Part shown: piece by piece, positions 13,873 to 25,731 of the stretch
Position numbering within the stretch: the stretch's first letter is position 1
How the letters are laid out: the number at the start of each line of letters is the position of its first letter
Assembly (NCBI GenBank): GCA_037039685.1
Contig: JAWNGF010000002.1
Span: 558,001 to 622,000 of the forward strand
Direction of reading: 5' to 3'
Length of the DNA stretch: 64,000 bases
DNA from: Ceratobasidium sp. AG-K
Taxonomy: Eukaryota; Basidiomycota; Agaricomycetes; Cantharellales; Ceratobasidiaceae
Translations under genes and position numbers: made by a program
The notes under the pieces: generated by a model
What the model saw: the letters and a program-made list of their open reading frames with translations, nothing else
Database searches by the model: none
What the model was told of the DNA's origin: nothing

Positions 13873-14639
13873 CCTGGTTTGCTTGTAGGATGTTTCATTT
13901 TAATACCGAGGTTAGTTAAGGACCATGATCATCTGATGGAAAGTGTGTGGGGGGTTTCTTTATGTCGCTATGGGGTCTTTGTTCGCTCGCTTGCTAGTAT
14001 ATGATTTATTGGCAGTAAAAGTATACTCATTCTATTGTAACTGAAACACTTGTAGCTCTTGGTTCGAAATAAAAGCGCAAGGACATTACCTTTGTGAGCG
14101 TAGAGTAGAGTGGAACCAAGCACGCATGTCCATTCTCTTGCCTTCTCAACGGAAGGGCATGTCGGAGTCTTTGCCGTAGTACGCGCTGGGGATTTGATCG
14201 AGGTTTATTAGATGAAATCGATTGCCTGATGTTCGGACCGGGGATGCGGGGAGATTTTGCACGTGGGTTTCGTGTGACGCTCCAGATCAATTATGAATTC
14301 GCGCAGGCCAGAAGACAGCAAGTAGGGGGCCTGGTCGATTGAGCGACGAAAGAAGCCTTTAGGTAGCGGAACGTGCTGCCTAGCGCCATGCTTCGTGAGG
14401 CTGCAAGGAAGACAGAGTGTCTAAGCGCTCGCTTGGTCATCTGCCAACCAACCTTCCTGATCGGGTGGAAGCTCGACCTGTCCTTCAGCATACTGAAAGA
14501 ACGACCATGAGATAAGCTTAGCGGACATGTGGGCTAGGCACATATTACACTATATTCCGACCACCACGGGACCCCGCTTGCAGAGCCGAGTTGCTGCGCT
14601 TCATAGGCAGCTGTCAGCCTCCTCTACGCCATCAGCGTC
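13873..14639. other. intergenic region
   Basis: 3' flank of the ECL1-like gene and 5' flank of the next gene. Minus-strand open frames at 14027-14290 and 14291-14491 have no domains and no splice continuity. Nothing else seen. Confidence 0.4.
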
Positions 14640-16465
14640 ATGCACTCCCCCCGCACTCGTCTCGGTCTGGTTTTTCTGCCAACAGAAGTCCTTCTCCATG
14701 TTTTGCTGGCTATCGACGAGCCCTGGGCTATCCATCACACGAGCAGGTTCTTGTTGGCTATATCAGAGGTACGCCCTGGCGTCAGCACCTCTTGTCGGTG
14801 CTTACTGTTTTGCCTAGGATGAGCATTATCTCTTTTTGCGCGACATCAATCTCCCCCCATCGTTGATCATATGGAACGCGATAAGACGACGGGGGTCGCT
14901 TCTTTCTCCCGAATACCTGCAGCGTCTGCTTGGTAAGTAGCAGCCTCCCGGATCTAGTGCTAGTGTTTTCTTATTGAAAAACACATTTTTGTTTTTACTG
15001 GAACAGACTATGGCGCCCCCGTCCCCCTTGCCTTCGCTCAGCTCCTCACCAATCCGAGAATTCCGCGGCCAGCTCCGGCCCGGGCCTTGCACGCCACCCT
15101 CAGTGCCCTCCAACCACACACTCGGGCACTCCTCGTCGCCGCCCACATGCGCACGGTAGGCCCCGAAGGCGAGCGGGGATTCATCTGGGACGCACTAATT
15201 CACGACGATGACCAACGTGTTTTTGAGTCACTCTTTGGGGCGCCGTCAGGACGCTCCGTGGTTGCACCCGCTCGCGCGCTGTTTGACACCAGAGGTTTTG
15301 TGCCGTTTTGTGGAGGACGAACCGAAGCAGAGCGTGGCGTGGGTAGTTTGGAGGGGGCGTTTGCAAGCGCTTTCGGTGGGTCTTCACCCGAGATCACGCA
15401 GGGGCAAACAATTGATTTTTTCCACGACTTGATAGAAACAATTGCTCACTCCGAATCTAATTCATCTCTACTCTTGGCACTGCTTTCATCAACAACTATT
15501 TGCACCCTTATTGCTACAGACGAACGTGACCTCAAGTCCTCGATTCTTGTCAACGCGTTTGCTATTGCCGGGACTTCATGTGCTGCTCATTTGATGCGAC
15601 ATTGGGCGTTTTGGCGCCCAAGGTTAAACGTGGTCGACGCAATTGAAACTCGTGAGTCGCAGACCAGCATTAGCGCATTAACACTCACTGGCATTACGTA
15701 GACTGTAGCTCAGACCGATATCAGCTCCTTTATGGAGCTCGTCACCTTACCATCCTCACCTTGGCCGGCTTTCACTACCGACTCTGCCATCGCACTAACT
15801 GACACCAAATCGAGCTATTCGACCGTATCTGGAACAGATTACACTCTGGAAAGCATCACTCGCCTCCTTTTGAGCCATATAAGCTCCTATACTCAAACAA
15901 CGGAAGGCCCTATTTGGTTCCTGAAGTACCATGTTGCCCTGGCCAGAATATATGCATACTTCAACAAGCTCACCGACGACTCATCCCGTTTGTTGTGTAC
16001 ATCCTTGGAGTCTCTGGCATACCAAGCGGTGGACGAGTTGTTGAAGCCGCAATATAGACAGGAGCACGGCGGAGGCAGAGCATGGTTCGATTCGACTGCC
16101 TTGTGGGCTTTGTACGAGAACTTTGGGCCGGAGTTGAAGGACAAGGTACTGAACGAGATGAGCGCCAAGGTCGAGGAATTATTCCACGGTAAGTTGGAGT
16201 CGAAGTTGAATTTGCATATTATCGTCTGACAATTTTGCGCATAGGTGAACCTGGATCTGGGAATAGCTCGTTTACGTTCTCCGAGTGGGGAATGTGCACA
16301 TACCTAATCACTAAACTCGACTCCTATAGTCGACAGAAGGTCCTATCTAGAGTGAACCCGGTGCTCTCCAAGTCGGATGGCAGGGCTACGATGATAACCG
16401 ATGAGGGAGCTCGCAAGCGACTGCTTAACTCTGGCCTTCCACTCACGCTCTTGGGCTTGGCATGA
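14640..16465 (+). CDS. F-box-like leader protein of unknown function
   Basis: Five exons fit by splice sites and frame: 14640-14768, 14818-14932, 15007-15651, 15709-16188, 16245-16465, totalling 529 aa. Residues ~13-28 read LPTEVLLHVLLAIDEP, an F-box-like opening, followed by a helical stretch and a large helix-rich domain I do not recognise. F-box proteins recruit substrates to SCF ubiquitin ligases through Skp1; here only the first third of the motif is convincing, so the function is tentative. No signal peptide or clear membrane segment is visible. The gene converges on the methyltransferase gene, with 73 bp between the stops. Introns are 49-74 nt. The alternative is a conserved Agaricomycete protein unrelated to ubiquitin ligation. 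Confidence 0.65.
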
Positions 16466-16538
16466 AATGAGTATGATTATACCCGCATCACACGAGTTTT
16501 CCCATCCATGTAATTTTAGTTCCTTCAATCCATGCTAC

Positions 16539-17315
16539 CTATTGTGCTACATTCTCCGATGTCCTTCTGAGAGTAAATAGTGTATGATATACGTCCGGAA
16601 CGTGCACATTGGAATGTGTGTTTGTGTCAACTCCGGTTTGAGCCGGAATAGGTTCTGTAGAAGTAATTTCCCAAACATGTCGGAGCTTGGACCCTCCAGG
16701 GAGAAGAAAGTCGAACCTCCCAGGAGAATAGGACAAAGCGAGCCAGATAGAGCCAGGGGCTGCTATGCCACCTATATGCAATGCGAGAGCCTCCTCGGGG
16801 TGGGTTGGAAGGCTGCTTGCGTTCAACGGCGTCGGGATATCTTGCCCACAGGAAATTGCATCGATGCATGACTTGTCTATGATCAACGATACTTGAGGAG
16901 ACGAGTCCTCAAGAACTGCTGTTCGCGTTTCGTTCCAGTCTAATAGGTCAACGAGCTCCCATCGCATCTGTATATCTCCAAAAGCCTCCAACTCGGCTTG
17001 ACGCATCCGCTCGAGGGCTGGTGTTGCATAGTCAATGTTGAGAATGGTAATGTTAGGAGGTATAATACGGCGGATTTCAAGTGAGAGTTCAGAGTTTCCA
17101 CACCCAATATGGACGATTTTTGATATGGCCGGCTTGGATGACTCGGATGAGGGGATGATCTCGTTGGCAGGGTTAAGGAAATGCAGTATGCGGAATGAAA
17201 GGATTGATGGAGAGGCGAGCCATTCAAATTTGGCCTCTTGAGAGAATCGAGAGACCCAATAGGATTGATTTGAGTAGTCGATTCCTCGACCTGCGCGAGG
17301 GCGGCTGGACAACAT
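16539..17315 (-). CDS. class I SAM-dependent methyltransferase (METTL/EFM-like)
   Basis: Single-exon frame of 258 aa. The N-terminus DYSNQSYWVSRF and the motif I region IVHIGCGNSELSLEI (around residue 68) are typical of the EFM/METTL12-METTL13 class of Rossmann-fold methyltransferases. A motif II-like ILNIDYA follows, and then SLIIDKSCIDAI, matching the DKG/S..DA post-motif III signature. Relatives methylate lysines on elongation factor eEF1A or mitochondrial citrate synthase; the substrate here cannot be read from sequence. The ATG at 17315 gives a complete domain and no upstream exon is needed. No targeting signal is obvious. Confidence 0.75.
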   Translation of the reverse strand: MLSSRPRAGRGIDYSNQSYWVSRFSQEAKFEWLASPSILSFRILHFLNPANEIIPSSESSKPAISKIVHIGCGNSELSLEIRRIIPPNITILNIDYATPALERMRQAELEAFGDIQMRWELVDLLDWNETRTAVLEDSSPQVSLIIDKSCIDAISCGQDIPTPLNASSLPTHPEEALALHIGGIAAPGSIWLALSYSPGRFDFLLPGGSKLRHVWEITSTEPIPAQTGVDTNTHSNVHVPDVYHTLFTLRRTSENVAQ

Positions 17316-18922
17316 GGAAAGCAGTCACGTGTTGTCGCTCGAACAGCAATCCAGGATGGTTTATCAAAGTTTGGTCATGCCTAATGCCACGAAAGCACAC
17401 ATCCTCTAACTATAACTATTCAGGCCGCGCAATTATACAGCTCCCGTGGTCAGGCCGCCCTTGGTTCATTGCTAAGTCCCTCACTTCCCTCAAAATCCTC
17501 AAACGTCCATTTATCTCCCTTATAGTCCCTTTAAGCCCCCGATAATCACTTCTTTCTCTGATTAGAAGCGAGCTAAGTTACTTGTGAATGTCTACCTCAT
17601 TCGGTTTGAATCACCTCTACAAAATCCGCATACGGTTTTACTAGACTAAGCTCTACAGTTGTTGCGCATCATAAATTAGCTGCTCGAACCCACAACATCA
17701 GAGGGGTTTGATGGTGACTGAGATATCGCGTTATTACATACCCAAATAGGAGATTGAGGTAGAACTCGGATACAACCAGTCCGTCTGTCCACATCCTGTG
17801 ACATCCCGTCCACATTTTGAGGATCACGAAAATGGGGTGCGTCTATCGGATTGGCGTTTGCTGTGATGTTAATCCTTGTTTGATGTAATCTCACGGGTTC
17901 TACGCGTGCGATTTTCTTCGGAGAGCCTTTTAACGCCGTGCGCTTTTTCTCGTTGTATGCGCGCCCGCATACTTACCATTCGCCCGCAGGCATCACTCCC
18001 GGCTCGCTATCCGGTCCTCACCGCCGCGTTCGGTCCTGTTTCCATATTTCATCAGGTGAGACGTTTCTCCTAGCCGACCAGAACGCTTCCTTATGTTCGC
18101 ACCTTCGCGCTATCCCAATGCAATATTGCCATTAAGCGCACGGTCCGTGCACGATGCTTTTTGGCAGTTGGGACCTCGCATTGGGATGGCTGACGGTATG
18201 TTTCCGTTTGTCGCATACAAACACCGACTCACCAACGCGCATAGAAAAATGAAGGGGGCCATTTCTTGAATCCCTCGCTCTCCCGCTGGCGGTTGTTTCA
18301 TTTTTCTTGCTTTACCCACCTCTCACTCCCTGGAACTATGGCCTCTTTTACCATCGTGCCTACCTCGGTCTGTTTTATTTTATTTTATTTAGTTTTCATT
18401 GTTATCTCGTGTCTATTTTTTGGTGGGAATCTTTTTTCTGTACGTTTTTCTCTTATGATTGGACCAAAAACGGTGGCGCCTCACCTTCTTTCTACGGCTC
18501 TTTTTCTCGTATTTGATGTTCAATGGACTTATGTATCTCTTCGTCTTCCGCTGTTTGCTCTTCTCGTTATCACTGCTCCTTTTCTCGTTCACGCTTTGAT
18601 GTATTGTGTAGTACGCGCGCTCGGTTGGCCCACCCACCTTCGCGCTTTGCTCGTGTGTCGGTCAATTTCACTCCGTTTCCATTGGGCGGCCGCTGCGCGG
18701 CTCGCCTGGCTCCGCTATTTCCTGCGTGATCAGATGACCCGCTTTTTTATTTTTTCACATGACCCGCTTTACGGCCCCGTCGTGACTTCCCTCGTCGTTC
18801 ATCGAGCACGGGTTGATTGTTTAAACTTTTAATTAGTGCCCTGAGAGTGATAGCCACGAGCCACGCACGTGATTCCTGATGATCAAACCCACACAGAGCG
18901 ACAGGCTTGCACGTGCCACGCT
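17316..18922. other. intergenic, including a pyrimidine-rich tract
   Basis: No gene supported. From about 17900 to 18830 the plus strand is strongly C/T-rich, with a T-dominated core near 18365-18450. A 188-codon frame at 18266-18832 is a by-product of that composition: it is hydrophobic because TTT/CTT codons dominate. The minus strand is correspondingly purine-rich. The last ~100 bases contain a CACGTG (18867-18872) that could serve the next gene. Confidence 0.4.
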
Positions 18923-20422
18923 ATGTCTAAACCACCGCCACCATTCAAAATTCTGAGAGCGCACAACGTGCAGATTAACACCATATACTTCTCGTCTGAC
19001 AACGAATTTCTGGTTGCTGGAGATAGCTCTGGCAGGGTTACTGTAACATCGACAAGGAGTTTTAGGCCTGTCGCGGACTGGAAGGCTCACGACGATAGCG
19101 TGTTGGGTTTGCAAGAGTGGGATATGAAGATCATCACGTAAGTAGATTAGGACCTGCATTGGCGACTCTAACTCCAAGCTAGGCATGGCCGAGACAACAA
19201 GCTTCACTTTTGGAGCGTAGCCCCGGCAGCACCTCTCCTTGCTGACGCTGCGAGCATACCAAACCTATCAACGCCTACTCTCGTCTCATCGATGGATGTT
19301 AATGCTCTCAACTACTGCCGCTTTTCTTTGTACGCCATCCCTCAGTCGAACCCTCCCAGAGCTTTGCTTGCATTGCCCAACTTGATCGAGTCGGAGCTAG
19401 TGGACGTGTGGGAAATTCCAAGTGGTACGAGGCTACATGCTGGTATTGGAACGATCAAGGGCGCCCCAGCAAGAAAACCCTTTTCGGACGAGGGAAGGGA
19501 CATCTATAAATCTGGTATGTTACGTCATTACCCATCGTTCAGGAACAAATTATTGTCCTAAAACAGAGGAGCTGTCAGAACCTCCTACGCATCTTGCGGA
19601 TGCTTGCACAAACTCTCCTCGTAGATCTGGGCTCTAGCCGGCTGGTTGTTCCTTTGACGCTGTAAATGTTGTTTTTGACGCACGCTGCTTAGGGATTGTG
19701 ATGAGCCTTCACATATCTCAAGTCCCCACACACATGCGGGTTCTCGCTGCATACGAAAGCGGGAGCGTAACACTTTGGACACGCCCGCTATCTGATAAAC
19801 CGAGATCCATTGAAGGAGCTGGGTGGGAGGTCGCGTGGAGTGTGAAACATCACCTGGAAGCCGGTGAGTCGCTTTTTGTCTAAACCATTGCCCTAGTAAC
19901 ATAGGGGTAGTAATGAGCATGGCTGTCACTCGAGATAATATCCTGGCGGCCTCCGTGTCGGCCGATCACCTTATATGTCGATATAACCTTGCCCCTGGGC
20001 CAGGTGACAATATCATGCATTTACCCCCGCATGCAACGAAGCACCCAGGTAATAGCGCCGTAGCGTTCCGAGCCGACGGACGAGTTCTGGGTGTTGCCGG
20101 ATGGGATGGTGCGATCAGACTATACTCTACTGGTGTGCGCCGGTGCGGAGATTCAAGCCAAGCGCAGGATAAAGGGAACGACGCAAGTATGGCCATCGAT
20201 TACGACCGTAAAGTTGGTGCTCTCGGTACGCTAGAATATTTTAAAGAAAGCTGCTTTGGTTTAGCTTTTGCCAACGAGGTACCCGGGCATGTGGGTGTCC
20301 AATCGTTGGATGAGGATAGCATGTCCGAGGTAAGGCTCAAGGCTCGATCTAGATGGCTTGCGGTAGGAGGAAAGAATGGCCGGGTTGCAATTTGGGAGCT
20401 CCACTCGTTTGAAAAGCGGTGA
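18923..20422 (+). CDS. ASA1: ASTRA-associated protein 1 (Asa1/GNB1L-like WD40 protein)
   Basis: Five exons (18923-19137, 19183-19514, 19567-19620, 19693-19863, 19905-20422) give 429 aa in frame. WD-like blades begin with ILRAHNVQINTIYF, and the signature HGRDNKLHFW spans the first exon junction. Later blades include VTLW near the middle, and LAVGGKNGRVAIWELHSF at the C-terminus closes the propeller. Asa1 is a subunit of the ASTRA (Tel2-Tti1-Tti2) assembly, which acts with chaperones in maturation of PI3K-like kinases. Length and the HGRDN motif match that family better than generic G-beta proteins. The start ATG has good spacing and no upstream coding. The neighbours are unrelated, as is usual for fungal housekeeping genes. 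Confidence 0.8.
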
Positions 20423-21124
20423 TACGCGCTTGTGGTCACTGCCAAGATTCGTATGCATTCGATTGTTTATCATATACACTCGGCTCTACATTTTTGATGG
20501 TCTAGAACTGAAGTTTCACCCTCGGTACCTATAGGAGCTCCACTCTCACCGGCACGGGCAGTTGGAATCGTGACTCTTCAGGTAGGGATTGGGAATTACC
20601 TGTTGTGCTAGAGATTTTTTGGGTTTATGCGTGCTTCGCTGCATCATTTACTAGGGGCACCTTTCACGGAGTTTCAAGTTGTCACATCCAATGGGACTGA
20701 TCCTGAAATCTCCGCGCAATTATAGGTACGTGTACACAGAGAGCCGGATGTGAACCTGCTAACCGATACCTATGCAAGTGGCTCCGCCATTGCTCGGCCC
20801 GATATTGTTCATCAAGTGTCACTTGCTTCTTGGTGCGATCCAGACCTAGATTATTCAGCTCCACGGCTGTTTGACATTTGTAAGCAGTGATTTTCGACTT
20901 TGCCCACATTGTTGTAGCAAATTCCAGCATTTTCGAGACGACATCGGAAACACGTGCGAGCGTAAAAAGAAGACAGTTATACGCCATATAGGGTATAAGC
21001 TTGTGTGACAAGCTCCTGAAAAGGCCTAACGGGTTTGTTCCGAACATATCCCCCCTCGATTCCGAATCCTTTCCGACTCGGGGCCGAGGCCACTAGACAT
21101 CATCGAGCCAGTGGAGTTTGCCTC
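20423..21124. other. intergenic region
   Basis: A minus-strand frame of 121 codons (20682-21047) was considered but has no domain, no paralog in the window and no splice support. The segment immediately upstream of 21125 is open in another frame without an ATG and might be an additional 5' exon of the BTB gene. Otherwise nothing. Confidence 0.35.
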
Positions 21125-22273
21125 ATGCACGGAGCCGTAGATGCCGGCCAAGAGCATGCTAGAACGGAGCGTAGCCAGATGACCTTCAAATACAGTCAAC
21201 CAGCTCACATCTTGGCGGTACTGGAGGCAGCACAGCTGCCAACATGGTTGTGAGTCGACTAAGTTCTCTTCCCTTGCGCAAATGACGTATTGTACAGCTC
21301 GGAAACGCAACCTCGGTCTCCTCTGCTGCTGGGCCCTCAGTCTCCCCCACCCAAACTGGTACAAGTGGCAGCACTCTCGTCTCTATATCGACCAGGTTTA
21401 ATCTTGAGTCCTTGGACATTCAGGATTCAGACCTAGTGCTGGTATCAAGCGATAATGTTTACTTTTATGCACATAGGACCATTCTCCTCCGCCGTTCCTC
21501 GAACTATCTTGGATCGTTATTGGGACCAAATGGAGGGACCGAGCCCCGAGACGATAAGTCAAAAGTTGCTGCACTCGGAACACATAAATTCATCACAACA
21601 GACTACAACTCTGAGGTGTTGAACGTAGTGCTTCATGCTATTTACAAATTCTCCGTTCAGTCTTTCAGGCCATCCCCAGCTACGATACAGGCCGCTACCA
21701 AGGCTCTCTTCGATTTAGGTTACGATCTCAGCGACGTTTTCCCTCCTCATTCCGAGCTATTCATGCTCTTCCTGCAGGCTGGGGTCACGGAACCACTAGA
21801 GATGTATGCGTTGGCGGCCCAGTTTTCACTCGAGCAGCTTGCAGTAGCTGTTAGCACGTTTACACTCTCGGTCTCTCCAAGCGGTATATCTGACGAGCTC
21901 GCCATTCAAATGGGACCCGTTTACCTCCGACGCCTGTTCTGTAGGTGCTGCCGGGGAGGTTCTCCCACATGCTAACATGTTTGTAGTCCTTCACCTTGGC
22001 CGGGCTGATGCTCTGAAACGCCTGTTGTATCCGCCTCCCATGCCGCATCCTGCTTACCCAGATCCAAATTGTGGTCACGAAACTCAGAGCGCTGTGACAC
22101 GGATTTGGGCCATCGCTTGCGCCACGGTCGTGGTCGAAAATAACCCCAGCAATCTTGCGGCGACCTTTGCTCCATTAAGCGCCCAACTACCATGTGCGAG
22201 ATGCCGTCAGTCATTGCAAGAACGGGTTACCAGGCTAATAAATGACTGGAGCTCTGTAAAATGCACCATCTAA
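21125..22273 (+). CDS. BTB/POZ domain protein
   Basis: Three exons fit: 21125-21217, 21298-21940 and 21987-22273 (340 aa). After a Ser/Thr-rich linker, residues ~75-180 form a BTB/POZ fold: the sequence around DSDLVLVSSDNVYFYAHR, then ILLRRSSNYLGSLL, matches the usual D-hydrophobic-V...F..H+..L...S..F pattern. A helical C-terminal half follows and ends with a CARC pair and a basic tail. BTB proteins dimerise and often serve as Cullin-3 adaptors; Agaricomycetes have many of unknown role. The 5' end is the weak point: the ATG at 21125 is the first in frame, but an upstream open stretch (from about 21040) could add an exon. Confidence 0.65.
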
Positions 22274-23116
22274 CGTGAGTCGCAGTGCTGGATATATATA
22301 TGCCAACCATTGATGGAGAGAAATGTTTAGGTTCGAGGTTATCATGGATATAAGTATCAAGTAAATATAGATCTAGAATCGATCAAGCCGGCCTTGACTT
22401 CTGTAGACGCACATTCTCTTTGTGTCCTTTTATTAATGACGGGCAAGGTATGACGGAAATATTTGTGTTACACTCCAGGGTAGAATTCGCCACGACAGAC
22501 AAGCCTAACCTAGAGAGACTTTCGGGGAGTTCCCGAAAACGTGCAAGGTTAGACTTGGAGGTTTGATGCCCTGAACGAGGCTTTCCAGGAGATCGTCATG
22601 GCGCTAGGCAGTCATTGGTTTAAGGATGCGTGACGAAAGCAAGTGACGTCGTGACAGCTACCAGGCTATTTGGCTTCGTATGCGCCGAGTGCTGATGCCA
22701 TGTGCATAGAAGTATTTGCTCGGCAATAGTCTCGACCATGTGCATTGCATAAGCTAGCATGTTCCAGTTCGAACAAAAAGAATCAGATTCATACCCGTAG
22801 AAACACAGGCTGAAAGCCAGGAAATTGTAATCGTTTTTGAACGAAGGCCAACTTTTGACCCGCATCTCTACGAGGACGGATTCAATTGTCCAAATTCAAG
22901 CCTCAGGATATTTCACTATACTACTCCCTGGGAAGAGCTCTCTTGTTTTCCTTATTTCTCCTTGACATGGTTTTTGGGTATTTTATCACCATGTTATAGC
23001 GAAAAATGTAACTACTGGACCCCTCTACCATGGTATATCGTTGGCGGAACCACTAAGTCAATTAAACGGATAGTATGTTACAACAAACATGATACACAAC
23101 TTATAATGATAACCCA
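22274..23116. other. intergenic region with a two-step hairpin
   Basis: Non-coding as far as I can see. It contains a nested inverted repeat at 22500-22557 (listed separately). The minus frame 22620-22865 has no support. Confidence 0.4.
22500..22557. repeat. nested inverted repeat (two-tier hairpin)
   Basis: Outer arms CAAGCCTAACCT (22500-22511) and AGGTTAGACTTG (22546-22557) pair at 11 of 12 positions. Inside, TTTCGGG (22520-22526) and CCCGAAA (22532-22538) pair perfectly around a 5-nt loop. This could be a structured RNA element, a terminator or the core of a small foldback element. No flanking duplication was identified. Confidence 0.45.
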
Positions 23117-23215
23117 AGCTTCTTAGCGCAGTGGAAGCGCGCAGGGCTCATAATTTGGCGACCTCGTCATGATTACGTCACCCTGAGGTCCCTCGATCGA
23201 GACGAGGAGAAGCTA
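23117..23215 (+). tRNA. initiator tRNA-Met (CAT) with a 27-nt intron
   Basis: The cloverleaf is clear. Acceptor stem AGCTTCT (23117-23123) pairs with AGAAGCT (23208-23214), with discriminator A at 23215. The D arm is GCGC/GCGC. The anticodon stem CAGGG (23142-23146) pairs with CCCTG (23181-23185), giving the three G:C pairs that mark initiators. The anticodon CAT is at 23149-23151, and the T arm CCTCG/CGAGG has loop ATCGAGA, whose A at position 54 and A at 60 are initiator-specific. A 27-nt intron (about 23153-23179) interrupts the anticodon loop at the usual site. The spliced product closely resembles yeast initiator tRNA. It starts translation and is also the likely primer for the Copia element in this window (see 49968-49981). 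Confidence 0.9.
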
Positions 23216-24167
23216 ATACTTTTTATCTGGGTTAGTTCACACTTTTTTCGAGGTATAAACGGTTCTCAGTGCCCACGTGCGTATACCTAGTTCTCGATGT
23301 TTGCAGTAGTTCAAGGCACTATATGCGCCCGTGGGTCGTCTAGTATAATGATTAGATGTCTACTTTAAGCCTCGAAATGGCTACCAGCTAGCATGACGTG
23401 CAGTATCAAAAAATCCATGTATTCAGGCAGATCTTTGCGCATATACACATCCATTCGATTTGTCATCTGGGATGGAACTCCTCATCCGGTGAGGTCGGTT
23501 GCTTCTCCTCGTCGCCAGGGTCGACGGAGTCCTATCATAACCACCATCGTGAACCAGGGCCTTTCCACTTAAGGGAGCCACGGGTATCATCCTCCCGCAT
23601 AAGATCCAAATTTCGGGGATTCGGGGCTCCAGCACCTCTTAGGCTACATTGGGTATGCTTCATCCCTCCATCAGCACTACTGGTACCAGGGTGCGTCGCG
23701 ATACTATCACTTATCTTGCGAACGTCTCCCTTCATGAAGTTGAACGCTGTCACAACTTAAGAGTCCGATATCAACAGGCTTGAAGAACATATTTACACCG
23801 CTCTCTATTGCGAAACGCGTGGTGCGGCCTAATAAGACGCGGAATCTACCCATTGAAAAGAGTGAGAGCTTATCGGATTCAGCATATTTAGAAGTGGCAC
23901 AACATAGTCGAATGAATGCGGTCAGGTGGTGGGCGCGTTGAAATTCTTTTTGCGCTTAAATCAATACGAGGGGCAGGGTCATCAGCGGACCTGGACTCGC
24001 AACAATCATCTGGCATTCCTATGATGGGTTTTGCAGTTTACCAATAACGTGACAGCTCCAATTTGGACCTTTGCCCGCGGCGCACCGAGTCCATACTCAA
24101 AAAATTGCAATCGACATGTTTCTACTGAACAAAAAAAAAACCCCGCGGATTTTTGCAAGCCCTGAGT
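23216..24167. other. intergenic region with a tRNA-like fragment
   Basis: About 115 bp after the tRNA, at roughly 23330-23380, the sequence GGTCGTCTAGTATAATGATT resembles the 5' half and A box of a tRNA, and a TCGAAAT loop closed by GCC/GGC follows. A full cloverleaf and matching acceptor stem are missing. A ten-A run lies at 24131-24140. A plus frame at 23398-23760 is unsupported. Confidence 0.4.
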
Positions 24168-25731
24168 TTAGCGCGTCTTCCTCGACTCAAGAACCTCGAC
24201 GCTTGTCTTGAACCTTCCAGTCGCTTCGAGTGCCTGGACAAGTCGATCACCAAAAGCCGTGCTTGGCGTCAATATTCCTCCCTGTCGGCCCAGAGGAGTG
24301 AGATTCGAAGGATCGAGAAGGAGCAGTGCACTCTCTACAATCATGACTATCATGCTGTTAGCTCACAACGTCGAATATGTTGACTATTGACGCTCACTTG
24401 AAGTTAGGCGGTATCCTGGGTCTCCGTCCCCTCGCACGGTGCTCTTCACGACGACTCCGGCACCCTCGGATATATTCACGACCTCGAACCGCCCCTTGTC
24501 CAGCTTGTCGGGCGCTGGACCTTCTCCGCTTTTGGGCAAGAACATCTTGGCGAGCCAGCGAACGGGAGGCAAAAGCGCAATCGCGGCGGCGGTCATAAAC
24601 ACCGCTACGCTAAACATGATACCAGAAATGGGGCTGGGCGTTTTGAGAAATTCCGAGTAAGAAAATCGTGAGTAGGGAGAACCAGGCTTGGATTCGCGTC
24701 GGAAACGTTCGCGGAGTCCCCAAGAGCGGCGGACGATGGCTTCATTAATAGAAGCCATGGGAAAGTAGCCGCCGTAGATTTGGGGTTCGGTGTGTGGGAG
24801 CGAGTAAAGGAGCTTGGGGAGTGACGAGTATCCCGGCTGGCCGTGTACTGAGGGACCGATAAGTCCCGAGCCAAGGACTGAGCATCAAAGTATACTTACC
24901 CGGACTGAGGCCCCAGCCCCGACCGGTTTTTAGCTTGTCCCTGGGCACCTCCTCAAACGCGGACATGAAAGTTGCAGCGGTGCCTCCCGACAACCCTCCT
25001 TTAACGGTATGTGCGGCAGTAGACTTGATATTTAGAGCTTTAGGAGCATAAGTAGTCTGGATTGATGAACATGGCGGAATTGCTCACCATCTACTCCCAA
25101 CAGGGATAACTGTCTCTCAAGAGTCTGAACAGCAAGGTATGCGGCCAAGTCGGATGGGATGGAATCGTAACCCGAACAAGTCACGATGACCGCGCGGTTC
25201 TTGTATGCAAGATAATCATAGCTGTATTCGTTCGTCAGCGGTGAACGTACTTGCAAAGGTGAAGCCAACACTCACTCCTGGACGACCTTGGCAACAAATG
25301 GGCCCTCGCCTGTCAAATCAAGGTAATGAACGCCATTCTTTGCACACGCTCTGTTTGCACCTTAGCATCGAGCAGTAATTTCAAACGAGAGCGGACTAAC
25401 TTTACCACTACTGAACCACGTGTCCAGTACGGGCCAGCGATATTAATGACTACCCGTGTCTTGGCTACCGCATCCATCACGCTCTGTTCTTCGTTTACAT
25501 CTACATATAAAGAGCCGACGTTATTGTACTTGCTTGCGAGCTCTTGAACTTTTGTGAGTGTACGGCCGCCGACGGCGACTCGAAGCGATGACGAGCTTGA
25601 GTGGTTGGCAAGGTACTCGGTAATGAGACGACCCTACAAAGGATTAGTATAAAGAGTACGATGTAACTACTCGAACTAACTGTGTATCCTGTCGCACCGA
25701 TAACGAGAACATCATACGCCTTGTCAGCCAT
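24168..25731 (-). CDS. saccharopine dehydrogenase-like oxidoreductase (trans-acting enoyl reductase type)
   Basis: The minus-strand gene starts with MADKAYDVLVIGATGYT at 25731, spliced to GRLITEYLANH, forming the N-terminal Rossmann GxTGxxGR motif. Following exons encode VVINIAGPYWTRGSVVV, then HYLDLTGEGPFV and VTCSGYDSIPSDL, all diagnostic of the saccharopine-dehydrogenase-like family. The C-terminal part has a hydrophobic membrane-like segment (FSVAVFMTAAAIALLPPV). After a short intron, the last exon (about 24353 down to 24168) ends the typical way with ESALLLLDPSNL, then GGILTPSTAFGDRL. Fungal relatives are lipid-droplet or membrane oxidoreductases of unsettled substrate; the name reflects fold, not lysine metabolism. 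The start lies 133 bp from the divergent TSC13-like gene, suggesting a shared promoter. Confidence 0.8.

Noticed and set aside
18266..18832. 188-codon hydrophobic frame that could be read as a membrane protein.
   Set aside because: It lies in a pyrimidine-rich tract where Phe/Leu/Ser codons are unavoidable; no domain or splice support.
20682..21047. 121-codon minus-strand frame between ASA1 and the BTB gene.
   Set aside because: No family resemblance and no conserved features; left as intergenic.
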